Shown: positions 1-8,840 of the stretch, one piece after another
Layout of the letters: the number at the start of each line of letters is the position of its first letter
How positions within the stretch are numbered: the stretch's first letter is position 1
From: Dunaliella salina
Lineage: Eukaryota; Chlorophyta; Chlorophyceae; Chlamydomonadales; Dunaliellaceae
Assembly: GCA_002284615.2 (NCBI GenBank)
Contig: MU069921.1
Span: 91,469-108,745, forward strand
Direction of reading: 5' to 3'
Length of the DNA: 17,277 nucleotides
Translations under genes and position numbers: made by a program
The notes under the pieces: generated by a model
Told to the model about the DNA's origin: nothing
What the model saw: only the letters and a program-made list of their open reading frames with translations
The model's database searches: none

Positions 1-104
1 GACCACTCACGGTCTACTTTCCGCGCGTCCACCTGTCGCGCCCAAAACGCTTGGGCCTGCAAAGCGTCCGCAAAGCGTTTCCCATAGGGACAGTGTTTGC
101 ATGC

Positions 105-265
105 AGGGAAAGGGGAAGGGAAAGCTACGCAAGCGGGACCGGCCCCCAAGCATCACGGAAGGAACAACCTTGCTGCGAAGAACATATGGAGCCCCCAAAG
201 GTCTGCCCACCTGAGCTCGGACCTGGGACCACCTCCATCAACGGAGGCTCCCAAGAGGGACAAGC
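105..265 (+). repeat. Dispersed repeat F, copy F1
   Basis: This stretch matches the reverse complement of about 9980-10140 over roughly 160 bp. Shared blocks include gctacgcaagcgg, gcatcacgg, ggaacaacctt, ccccaaaggtc and gggaccacctc, in the same order and with similar spacing. The two copies lie in opposite orientation about 9.8 kb apart and are diverged. The part around gctcgatcccgggacc in F2 loosely resembles a tRNA B box, but no A box or cloverleaf is convincing. The element class is unknown. Confidence 0.75.
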
Positions 266-367
266 ATCCTAGCATAGCTCCGTAACGGGCAGATTTAAAA
301 CTTGATTCCCTCTTTCTGTGTAACGAACTTTCGAAACCTGCCAGTTACGGAGACGTGCGCGGGATTT

Positions 368-1240
368 TAGTTTTCAACATCAAATCTCAATTCCAGAAGA
401 CCCACTGCACCAAATTGAGTGATTTTTAGTGACATGGAGTCCTTGTTATTAAAGAATATCATTGCAAAAGAAACGGAGTGAAAGGACACAGTGGTTTGTG
501 AGATATAGAATTTTGGCCACTTCCCTTGGAGGGAATGCTGCCAGAGGGGCGCCAAAGCTTTTGGCAAAAGGTCAACAGTTGACCTCCTTCTTTCCTATTT
601 TGAATATGCAGGATGTTAGCATATCGTACTAGAGTTATGGAAGATACTTTTGGGGTGAAAAATGGAGCTGTGGGCCTTTGGGGTTATCTGAGGCCAGGGG
701 TTTGGTCTGGGGTGCTCCAATTTTCATCATTTTTTGGTAAATGTAACGTTTTTGCCATGCATTTGTCCAGAAGGGGGAAGCTGGCCCATTTGCCAGACAT
801 GCTCTTTTCCGAATTTTTCCCTTTAATCTGACCATGCCGAACATTCTCAATCCTTAAAATAGCATGTCCACCAAAAATTCATGAAAATCGGAGGATCCCA
901 GATCGCTCTCCTGGCCCCAGATCATGTCTAAACGGCCCCCAGCTCTACCCTGAGGCCATTTTCACCGCCAAAATATTCTTTTGATAACCCATATATCATA
1001 TGCTAACATCCTGCATATTCAAAAATAGGAAAGAAGGAGGTCAAATTTTAACCTTTTCGGCACTTTTCAGGCAAGATTTTCTCCAAGGGAGATGGCTGAA
1101 ATTCTGTATCTCACCAACCACTGAGTTTTTTACTCCATTTTTTTAATAATATTCTTTTATTACAAGGACTCCAAAAACTAAAAATCACCCAATTTGGTGC
1201 AGTGGGTGATCTGGAGTGGAGATTTGGTGGTGAAAACTAG
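368..1240. repeat. Foldback element: large imperfect inverted repeat
   Basis: Bases 368 to about 745 pair with the reverse complement of about 868-1240, leaving a centre of about 120 bp. The best-conserved part is 581-624 against 997-1042. It includes gacctccttctttcctat and the core gaatatgcaggatgttagca, with essentially one indel. The outer ends read tagttttca and tgaaaacta. No open frame is shared between the arms, so the repeat is not coding. It may be a foldback transposon or two copies of one element inserted head to head. I did not find a target-site duplication. If transcribed, it would form a long hairpin. Confidence 0.85.
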
Positions 1241-1649
1241 GGTTCACGCCGCAGCTGATTAGGCACGGCCTCCAAAATTGCAAGAAATGAGCTTTGGTGC
1301 TAGCAAAAGCAGTGCTACCAGAGGAAAACAAGCTTAATCTCGCAAGCCACGGAGAACATGCACAAGGAGCATGCCAAAAACACCTGATTTTGGGCCTTAG
1401 CTTCCCCCCTCTGATATTTTAGAGTTGGGCTTAGTCAAATTTGATAAAGAAAGTTGGGAAAGAGCATGTCTTACAAATTGGACCTCTCTGCCTAATTTTT
1501 GTGTTTTTTGTCAAGTTTGTCGTGTAGATCTGGCAGTATCCAGAATTCCTCTGTGGTTGAGTGAAATTTTGACAGGAACAGCAAGCCAAAACAGATTCGA
1601 AAAGGGAGTCTCTGTTTGAAGTAAGCAAGTGTCAGTCCTGTGAGGCTCC

Positions 1650-1945
1650 TTTGCTGCATGAAAAGCAAGAGCGTCTGCAATTCGTTTCCAATGATACCAC
1701 AATGGAATCTGGCTTTGTAGAAGTGTGTTGGTGTTTCTGAGGTTTTGATAAAGTGCATCATATCTTTAAGTAGACCTGAATGCAAATGAGTAAGCATGTC
1801 TTGAGGTATGTAGAGTTAATTTCGGATTGGGTGTAGAACAGAAGCACTGTCAGTTGCAATGGAGGAGTGACCGTGTGGTAGAGCTACAAGTACAGCTGCA
1901 AGTTTTGCTCGATTGAATATGTAAGTTGGTCCATAGCCACCAGAT
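1650..1945 (-). pseudogene. RNase H domain, inactivated, within fragment I
   Basis: In one frame the minus strand reads GGYGPTYIFNRAKLAAVLVA, then IATDSASVLHPIR, then after a TAA (1816-1818) HLHSGLLKDMMHFIK, then FYKARFHCGIIGNE. It resumes one frame over with ADALAFHAAKE. This is the RNase H pattern: NRAELAA with the catalytic Glu, TDS with Asp (GAC 1849-1851), the active-site His (CAT 1702-1704) and the GNExAD Asp (GAC 1673-1675). Here the Glu position is Lys (AAA 1903-1905), one stop interrupts the domain, and a 1-nt frameshift near 1680 separates GNE from AD. The domain would degrade RNA in RNA/DNA hybrids during retrotransposition. It cannot work as it stands. Confidence 0.8.
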
Positions 1946-2544
1946 GTATTGTGTATGTTGCTTTTGTTGTTGGGTCATTGCTATCCTCGGGAAAGAGGAA
2001 GGACGCTCTTGCTTGTTGTATGTTGCCCTGGGAGATAATGATTCAGAATTCAAACAGATTGACTGCATCTGGAAGTAGGAGTGCAAATCTTTTCTTCCTC
2101 CAGGTGTGGAAGCTTTAGAGGCTGTTGAACTTGTTTGTCCATTTTTGGAGTTAAGTTGGTTCCAATGCACCAAATACATTCTGGATTATCAAGTTGTAAT
2201 GCTCAAGCCATTTTGGGTTCTTTTTGAATAAAGCATGTTGTCCTTTGCTTTTCCAGACGACGACAAGTTGCAACTGTTCTTGGTTTTTGGCAGGGGGACT
2301 TTGCTTTTGTGTGAAGAGTTGGGAGTGATCTTAGATTTGGCTTTGTGAAGGAAACTTAGCAAGTGTACGAGCTTGATTTGGATGGCATCTTATCCAATGC
2401 ATGCATCCTTTCTTGGACCACCCCATTTGCATTAGAGGAAGAAGAAAAGTGGCCGTGGGGATGGTTGTATCTGAGGCAGAGGACAGAGCATGCATGACGA
2501 GAGGCACATGAATTCATTGCCATGTGAAGGACTACAGAAGCCTG

Positions 2545-2645
2545 CGAACCTTGAGTGGAATGCATCTATTTTGGCACAAAAAGCTCTGTCTCTAAAGTGG
2601 GGGCTCCAATAGGCATGATAGTGGGTATCAAAATCCAGGGAGCTG
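2545..2645 (-). pseudogene. Conserved-looking patch, possibly PCIF1-like, within fragment I
   Basis: The minus strand reads DFDTHYHAYWSPHFRDRAF followed by CAKIDAFHSRFAG, an aromatic- and His-rich stretch that looks strongly coding. A similar motif (a WxxHPRDxxFGxxYDxxSxxFxG type) occurs in PCIF1-like domains of some algal mobile-element proteins as I remember them. This is inference. Frameshifts follow almost at once near 2545, and protein-like sequence continues in another frame down to about 2356. Confidence 0.35.
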
Positions 2646-3061
2646 GTGAACTTTCTGGTGTGACCATAGCAAAACATGTAAGAGCATTAATGGAGTGCAA
2701 AGGTGCAAGAAAAAGGTTAGGTTCAAATCACTTTTTGACTGCCTTTGCCTGCCAGGCAATACAGTGTATCATATGCCTCAGTAAGAATTTGCAGGCGTTC
2801 AGGGGTGATAATGCCTGCACATTTCCCTTTCATGTCATAAATGCAAGCAGCATGTGTTGAGATGGCAAGGGGTCTTCCTGGCTGTCCATAAGTAGTTGTG
2901 TTTAGATCCAGGATTGTTCACAGCTTTAAATATGCTTTGAATTCAGGGCTTGCTATTAGCATGCCAGTTGCTTCCCAAGTGGGGTGTCAAGCGACTTGAA
3001 TCATTTCTTTTTGTTCTGCGATGTAAACTCTTTCCCTTTTTTGGGCAGTTGAATGGCTGGT

Positions 3062-3265
3062 GCAGGAGGGTCAATCCCGATAAGAGCCTTGCTCTGCCTG
3101 CCAGTGGAGGCGCTGTAATTTAGTGCAGAGGTTGTGATGAAGTAAGCATTTCCAGTGATATGTGCGTAGGCATGTGTCGCATTGAGCTATGCCAGTATAA
3201 TTATCTTCTTCAAGTGTATGTTCCATGCTGGCTGAGATCCAGCAGATTTGACAGGTATCATCATC
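3062..3265 (-). pseudogene. PHD-like zinc finger within fragment I
   Basis: The minus strand encodes, in one frame, a CQIC pair, then CDTC, then HWKC (spacing YHWKC), then a further Cys (HHNLC) and finally a PSC motif. This is the C4HC3 pattern of a PHD finger, which usually binds histone tails or other proteins. The Trp normally two residues before the last Cys pair is replaced by TGA at 3071-3073, so RD-stop-PSC stands where RDWPSC would be expected. Only one Cys of the last pair is clear. A RING-like or generic treble-clef finger is the alternative. It lies upstream of RNase H in the same relic. Confidence 0.6.
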
Positions 3266-4524
3266 TATTTGGCTTCTAGGGAAGGGCTGAAGGTGGGATT
3301 TTTAAGAAGTCATTAAAAAATAGTAAAAAAAGGACGGCTAGAATTTGGAATTCGTGTTTGAAGATGGTGTTTATGGCAGAGGGACCCAGGAGTTCTGCAT
3401 GCCGCTGTTTTTGGTCCCACACAGAGGCTGCATTGATAAAGTTCGTATTCTCAATGGGTGAGCTAGCTTGTGCTGCTTAAGTGGGAGAAGTGAGGAACCT
3501 TGTGGATCCTGTTTACGCTTTCTTGTGGTTTGTGCTTTTGGAGCAGTTTGCCTGTGATGAGGGTTCTGCAGGGCTGCCGGCCGTTTATTGGTTCTATAAG
3601 ATGGCATGGGGTGTTCACGTGCATGTGGTGAGGTTCAATGTCTGTATTCATTTTAGTAACTCTGGTGGGGTGGATAAGATCGTCTTGGTGGGTCAGACCA
3701 TGTCCAGCCTAGAGGCTTGTGTTGAAAGAGCATTCCCAAATTGAGCAATTAATTTTTCTGTGTTCAGGGGCTTTGTTTGGTGTTGCATCAGCATTTGCCA
3801 TTATGCAGTTAATAGTTGCTTGAGAGAAGTTGTTGCTGTTGGCTAAGGTGGCCATCCTATTTAGAGCAATGACCTGTTTCTTGCTTATTTTTGTGTGGTC
3901 GCAAAAATCAAGGCTGTTGGCATCTATGATGCGTGTGCGTTTGTCAGAGAGAAGAGATTTAAAATGTGAAATGCCTGCTTCAATGAGGGGGTGTACAATG
4001 CAGTCTATGAGTCTTGAAAGGATAAAAGTTTTGGGGGTCCAAAGGGCTTTGGCTATAGAGTGAGAGTTGTCCACATAAGGAAGCTGACCTTGGTAGGTTT
4101 GACGCAGAACACTTGTGTGTATGCTGAAACATTGCCAGGCATGGAAGCTGTACTGGGGAAGTTGATTTAGGTATCTCGGTGTTTAACAGGCAGGGTCAAA
4201 GTGGTCTTTTCCTTTGTTCTTGAAATATTCACTTTGCTTTCCTAAGAGTTGGTTGGTGATTCTGCCATGCTCCAATACGTGGCCAAAAATTTTAGAATAT
4301 GAGGAAAGAGGTGCAACCCAAAACGTGCACCACTTGCTTGCTTATAAATAGAAATAACTTCCACTCTCCGAGTTCTTGCAAGGAAAGGGTGCTTGGCAAG
4401 GTAGTCATCCAGAACAAGATTTGGCGGTGTCCCTTCTGTCAAGGGTTTTGGCTACTCCCTGAGCAACTTCACTGTGTATGGTGGGTGTAGGGGAACGGGT
4501 CATAGAAAATGTAACGTGCAGATT

Positions 4525-4765
4525 CCTTGCACACACTCTCCACATGGTATCCACGCGTCGTGCTATCAAAAACAAGACTACCCCTCACAGCCAGGTTCTG
4601 GATCCTAGTGCTTCTAGAAGCCTTCCGGGCTCTCATCAGCCTTTTCTGTCCTCAAATTTGTTGTGGAGGGGGCTCAATACTCTTTATGAGCCAATGTGCC
4701 TCCTTTTCCTTAATTAATGTAGGGAGAGTTTCTCTGCCTATGTAGTTTTTTCTTTTTCTCTTTTC
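4525..4765 (+). pseudogene. 5'-truncated copy of the polyprotein family's C-terminus and 3' UTR
   Basis: About 240 bp match the reverse complement of about 10520-10750. The protein part reads VSTRRAIKNKTTPHSQVLDP here against VSTRRALKSKSASHSQVIEP there. The downstream part is also shared: ctctttatgag, ccttttccttaatt and tgtagggagagtttctctgc. Conservation runs past the stop into a T-rich end (ttttttctttttctcttttc), then stops near 4765. The copy lies antisense inside fragment I, whose minus-strand reading frame lies on both sides. A 3'-anchored, 5'-truncated copy is what target-primed reverse transcription produces. I found no clear target-site duplication. Confidence 0.75.
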
Positions 4766-5447
4766 TTTCCACAACAGCAGGGTCCAGTGATTTTTTAATG
4801 TGATGCGTGAGCTGTTAGTGACAGTGAGACCCAATCCCTTGAGATTGTCAGCCTGAGTGATATTTCTAAACAGACCATTCAAGTCAAAGTATTCAACTTT
4901 GCCAAACCAGCGTCGGAAACCTTTTGATATCTGCCTGCAGGCAATGCAATTCAGGGGGAAAATGAGAAAGACTACACCAGCCATAAGCTGCATACATTTC
5001 AGGGAAGGCAGTGCAGGAGCCTTGGTAAATGCTAACCCCATGATATCAATGCTGGGTTGACAAAGAATAGACAAGGCATGCACTCCTGAGCTTACCTGAA
5101 GAAGAAGACTATTGTGTTCTTGGCTGGCCACCCCCAGTGCCGCCCATACAGGATGCAACATTTGCGCAAAGCAGGAAGAGAAGTGATCTTCAGGCAGAGA
5201 CCTGGCGGTGAGGTATGCTTATGTGTGAAAAAGTGTTGCTTGGATTTTGGCAGAGGTTGACCAGAGTGGTAATTGGTGCAGCAGAAATGCAAAACTGTTG
5301 TCATTGTGACCAGCAGAGCTGATTACAAGCAGCGTGCACCTGCTGGCAACAAAACACATGTTGGACCTTGTTCAAGGCCCTCTGAGACTTGGGACGTCTG
5401 AAATGCATAGTAACACTGTGAAAAGCTTTGATCACTGTATGTACCAA

Positions 5448-5448
<1 letters not shown>

Positions 5449-5489
<41 letters not shown>

Positions 5490-5490
5490 N

Positions 5491-5524
<34 letters not shown>
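5449..5524. repeat. (GT)n microsatellite
   Basis: An almost pure TG dinucleotide run of about 76 bp with one ambiguous base at 5490. The N most likely marks an assembly placeholder of unknown true length. The His/Thr- and Cys/Val-repeat frames that cross it are artefacts. Confidence 0.98.
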
Positions 5525-5527
<3 letters not shown>

Positions 5528-5712
5528 GCGTGCAAGCGTCCAAATACAAGGCCAGGACATTACCTCAGTTGTAAATCACTCCGTCTTCCTCTCGACCTTC
5601 CCTAAGGCCCGCGTGACGGAATATGTGAACATCGTTTGCACGCCATTGTATGTTCAAGGTTAAAAATAATTTTGTATGTTCCTGCAGTATCGACCAAAGT
5701 CCTCAGTCATTA

Positions 5713-5971
5713 TGGTGACTCGCCGTCTCAATGTCCAGTTGGGAGATAGTTCGGGACGAAAAAAGTAAAACTGGAAAAGGGTTTTTATTAAGTTGAATAA
5801 AGGGTCTGGCATGAGAGACAGGCGAGCACCACATCGCCTGAAAAAAGACATCACGAGCACACCACACCACATCGCCTGAAAAAAGAAAAATTCCTGCCAA
5901 ACGCTTAATTTGAATATATTTTTACTTCTTTAAATTTGACTCCAATCGGACATTGAGACGGCGTACCGCCA
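5713..5971. mobile_element. TA-flanked MITE with terminal inverted repeats (Tc1/mariner-like)
   Basis: The left end, reading TGGTGACTCGCCGTCTCAAT, and the reverse complement of the right end, reading TGGCGGTACGCCGTCTCAAT, agree in 16 of 20 bases. The block CGCCGTCTCAATGTCC is perfect in both arms. Similarity continues inward (agttggga / gattgga, and a later aagtaaa). Each end is directly preceded by TA (5711-5712 and 5972-5973), the target duplication used by Tc1/mariner elements. The interior (259 bp in total) has no coding frame. It carries a duplicated block accacatcgcctgaaaaaag at about 5829 and 5867. The superfamily call rests on TA alone. Confidence 0.65.
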
Positions 5972-6241
5972 TACATGTCACATATCTCGGATTCGACCGG
6001 ACGAAAACAAGTCCAGGCAAACCAAGTGTGAATGTTGAAGTGTAATTAGGGATTTTGTAAACATTAATTTGTATGCAATGGGCATGATTTTTTCGCGAAG
6101 GCTTGCTCTTGGGGGGCTTGAGGGCCGGGTTCTGGGGATTACCCTTCAGGAAATTTTTTAGACCTCCCTGGCTGCACCATCCCCATCATTTTTTCCACAA
6201 TCATGTTCCATGGTGAAAAAGGCACTCATCTACTTGCTTGA

Positions 6242-6410
6242 TGTTTCTGGCTCTCTCCCCTAGGCCAGCTGTGTCTAGTGTAGGTTTTTGAGGGCCTTCT
6301 GGTGAGGCCGCTGCTACCTTGCAAGCCTGCTAGCTTGTTCGTTAGTGGACCTTCCCTAAATGCGCGCGGCCTCTGGCTTGCGTAGACTTTTCTTTTCTTT
6401 TTGCTTGCAG
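6242..6410 (+). repeat. Dispersed repeat E, copy E1
   Basis: This matches the reverse complement of about 13751-13905. Shared blocks in order are gtttctggctctc, ctaggccag, gtgtcta, ggttt..gagggcc, tggtgagg, a tagcttg block, a ccttccctaaatgcgcgcggc-type block, and gacttttctttt. Both copies end in a CT-rich tract followed by cag or tag. It is non-coding and of unknown class. Confidence 0.7.
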
Positions 6411-6529
6411 AAAAGTGGTAAAATTGGCTCGGTGTGAGAGCTTGGTTGCTCAAAAAAGGAAAGAGGGACAATGCTTGTTCCCTATCACCAGGGGAAGGGG
6501 GAGGTTCCATTTTCCAACTGACCACTTTT

Positions 6530-6740
6530 CAAATTTACTCGCATTTGGTAGTAATATACTAAACACCATTGCGAAAGAAATGGTGTCAATTGGTCCGGCT
6601 GGGTCAAGGTGGGCAAGAGCGTCTTGAGAGGTTTGCGCACGCCTGGAGCACTGAAGTCTGTTTCCGCTCATGGAGCGCTCCCTGTTGATTTTCTTTCTGT
6701 CCTGAATATGCAGGACTTGTTTCTATTGTTGGAATACTGG
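6530..6740 (+). repeat. Diverged third copy of the foldback core
   Basis: Two anchors of the foldback's left arm recur in the same order: cattgcgaaagaaatggtgt (compare cattgcaaaagaaacggagt at 460) and ctgaatatgcaggacttg (compare ttgaatatgcaggatgtt at 600). The distance between anchors is 137 bp here and 142 bp there, which argues against chance. The sequence between them is strongly diverged. This copy has no inverted partner nearby. Confidence 0.55.
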
Positions 6741-6749
6741 AATGCAGAT

Positions 6750-7750
6750 GGTCAAAACTTTGCCTCCTTTTTTCTCTCCCAAACAGATAAATTTTGATTT
6801 GGCTAGATCATTTTCTGTCATCTTCCAAGGTAGGAGCCATGCCTGATTCAACCAAATCTGTTGGTGTGGTTCTTATTTTGGAATTCAATGACAAAAGTGC
6901 TCAAATTCGAGATCAGAGGTCCATAAACCAATAGAGGATAGATTGTCAGGACAATCTTTGCTCTTGTGTCAACATGCTCTGTTGTGGCCAACGCCTCTGT
7001 TCCCTGTTAGCAGATTCAAGTGACATCCTTTTGATCTGCATGCACCCGAACCATGGCAATCGTCATCAGGTTGTGTTGCCTTAGAAATCTATTTAATAGA
7101 TGCGGGAAATCAAGGAGATCTCGGGAGGTCTTTGCAGCTATAATTGGTCATGCACTGCAGGGGCCCAGCACTAACCGCATTAGTAGGTGCCTGTTGCACT
7201 TAGCCATCAAGATCTCCACCTCCAGTGCAAGCTCGGGGCATCAAACAAACACCTCCTTTTCCTTGTCTCATGAGTCAACATAATCAATCATGTGACGTCT
7301 TTTCACTCACCAGCAAGGTCAGGCACCAGGAATTGCTACTTACGTCCTGATCCACACTGACTTTCTAACTCTTTAGTGGAGGGCCCGAGGAAGCGGTGCC
7401 TTGGCTCCAGGATTTCTTTTTTCATTTTGAGAATCAAAGATGGATCAATTCATTTTGCAATGTGTGTTACCGCAATGGCCCCTGCTCATCCTTCTTCCCC
7501 TTTTCAGCTTCTATCTTCTCTTCCCATTTACAGCTCCACCTGCAGCTTAAGAAGCCTATTCTTCTTAATATAGCAGCAGGTGCAACATGAGGAGCAGGGA
7601 ATGTAGCATCAGGCTTCCCGTTGGGAGCAACATGTGCAGCAGCAGGGGGTTCAAGGGTGGCTGGGAGTCAAGGGCCCCTGTATTGGTACACCGCCCTTGG
7701 CCACCTCAGCCGCTCTTCAAAAGTCCAGCCACCATTTTTGACACAGAAAA
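6750..7750. other. No gene or repeat recognised
   Basis: Both strands hold only short frames without recognisable motifs. A CT-rich stretch at about 7490-7550 and gcagcag-type runs at about 7570-7650 are low complexity. I cannot tell whether this is intergenic DNA or old repeat. Confidence 0.5.
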
Positions 7751-7753
7751 AGG

Positions 7754-8240
7754 ATGCCAGGCTTAGTTAAACGGGTGAAAGCCCTCCAGGTCTCCGCGGC
7801 ACGAGCAGCTAGGCAAGCAGCCTGGCACCAACGCGCCTGCTTGCGCATCATTTTAGCCTCAGCTTCCCTGCCTGCTCCAGACCCAGCCCCCCAAGCCAAC
7901 CACCTGATCAATGACCTCCTCAACAGGATCCATCAGGCGTTTGACCCCAAGGGGGGGGGGGGGGGCTTGGCTTGTGTGGGTGGGTGGCCTACCGCTGATG
8001 CAGCCTGCTCTTCTGTGCAAGCAAGACAGCAGAGGATACTTGTGTTCTGTTGGCGAACCTCAGCCAAGGTTGCTGTGGAATTGTAGCCGAAGACACGCCG
8101 AGTAGCGTTTGCTTGCTTGCTCCCTGCCCCAGCATCAACGCTCATGTCTGGTGGGTTGCTTGCCTGTGTACCCTCAACAAAATACATGAATTGAGGTCCT
8201 CCGACATTCATGACTTGACCGTCCTCTTGTGTTCGAACAA
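7754..8240 (+). pseudogene. zf-RVT relic, upstream copy (internally deleted)
   Basis: An Ala/Arg-rich frame starts at 7754 and runs into NHLINDLLNRIHQAF. It then crosses a G14-type homopolymer (about 7951-7964) into CVGGWPTADAACSSVQARQQ. In a different frame at 8143-8178 it encodes HVWWVACLCTLN. These segments match, in order, the downstream copy (NRIHQAF against SRIHEVW; VGGWPTADA against VCGWRAADA; HVWWVACLCTLN identical). About 75 bp present downstream (the WDNKWKEVWWRLLLHG region) are missing and replaced by the G run. It is probably a remnant of a reverse-transcriptase element's C-terminal region. Confidence 0.55.
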
Positions 8241-8299
8241 AGTGCTGAAGATGTTAGGTCAAAATGTCTGCAGGACTTTGGGTTGTGTGCTTGTGCCTG

Positions 8300-8840
8300 T
8301 GTGGTCCCATCATCATGACCTCCCTAGCAGGATCCATGAGGTGTGGAGGCTTTGTTGGGACAATAAGTGGAAGGAGGTCTGGTGGCGTTTGCTCTTGCAC
8401 GGGGTCCAAGGTGCGGGGGGCCATGATATTGCCTGGGCTAGAGATTTGGTGTGCGTTTGTGGGTGGCGGGCTGCAGATGCAGTGGGCTGGGATGTGCGAG
8501 CGCTCCAGCAGAGGGAGCACGTCTTTTGGACCTGTCCTCGTGCCCAAGCGGCAGTGGATTTCCTGGCTAAAAACCTGCCCCTGGCACTTCTGTGCTCCCC
8601 ATGCATTTGTGGTGCTTGTTTTCCCTTGCCGTAACACCATGGAGCATGTTTGGTGGGTAGCTTGTCTGTGCACCCTGAACTCCGTGCGGAAGCTTCGGTA
8701 TGGCATCTCGCGGGACCTTGAGGAGCAGCCTCTGGACTTTTTGGTAGAGGGCCTGAAAGATTTTATAGCCTGCCAAGGGAGGCAGTCCTCCTTGGCCAAC
8801 GTTCTTGCAGAACCATCCCTTCATTGCTGCAGACCATAAC
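8300..8840 (+). pseudogene. zf-RVT (reverse-transcriptase zinc-binding) relic, downstream copy
   Basis: The frame reads SRIHEVWRLCWDNKWKEVWW, then CVCGW (Cys codons 8452-8454 and 8458-8460), then REHVFWTCPRAQAAVDFL (His 8518-8520, Cys 8533-8535). The CxCG...HxFWxCP pattern is the zf-RVT domain found C-terminal to reverse transcriptase in non-LTR elements. This form resembles green-algal versions I remember. After a frameshift at about 8600-8640 it continues with HVWWVACLCTLN and LRYGISRDLEEQPLDFL to a stop at 8839. No reverse-transcriptase core is present upstream, so it is a fragment. It belongs to a different family from fragments I-III. Confidence 0.6.

Larger units (their letters stand above)
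1415..5285 (-). pseudogene. Decayed mobile-element polyprotein with PHD-like finger and RNase H (fragment I)
   Basis: On the minus strand, reading from 5285 down to about 1415, long protein-like stretches follow one another, broken by frameshifts and single stops. In order they are: an N-terminal block (about 5285-4790); a block at about 4470-3709, with a frameshift near 4255 and a lone TAA in the 4170s; a Lys/Arg-rich linker (about 3600-3480); a second block at about 3455-3330; a PHD-like finger (3253-3062); a block running to about 2740; a patch at about 2640-2545; RNase H (about 1940-1650); and a tail to about 1415. The order PHD finger, RNase H, tail matches polyproteins I recall from chlorophycean algal genomes. 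That match is from memory, not a search. A reverse-oriented copy of the family's 3' end sits inside at about 4525-4765. No intact frame exceeds about 170 codons, so this is a relic. Confidence 0.7.

Noticed and set aside
5301..5663. Frames encoding (HT)n and (CV)n repeats across the GT array
   Set aside because: They arise only from the dinucleotide repeat and an N. The flanks carry no protein motif.
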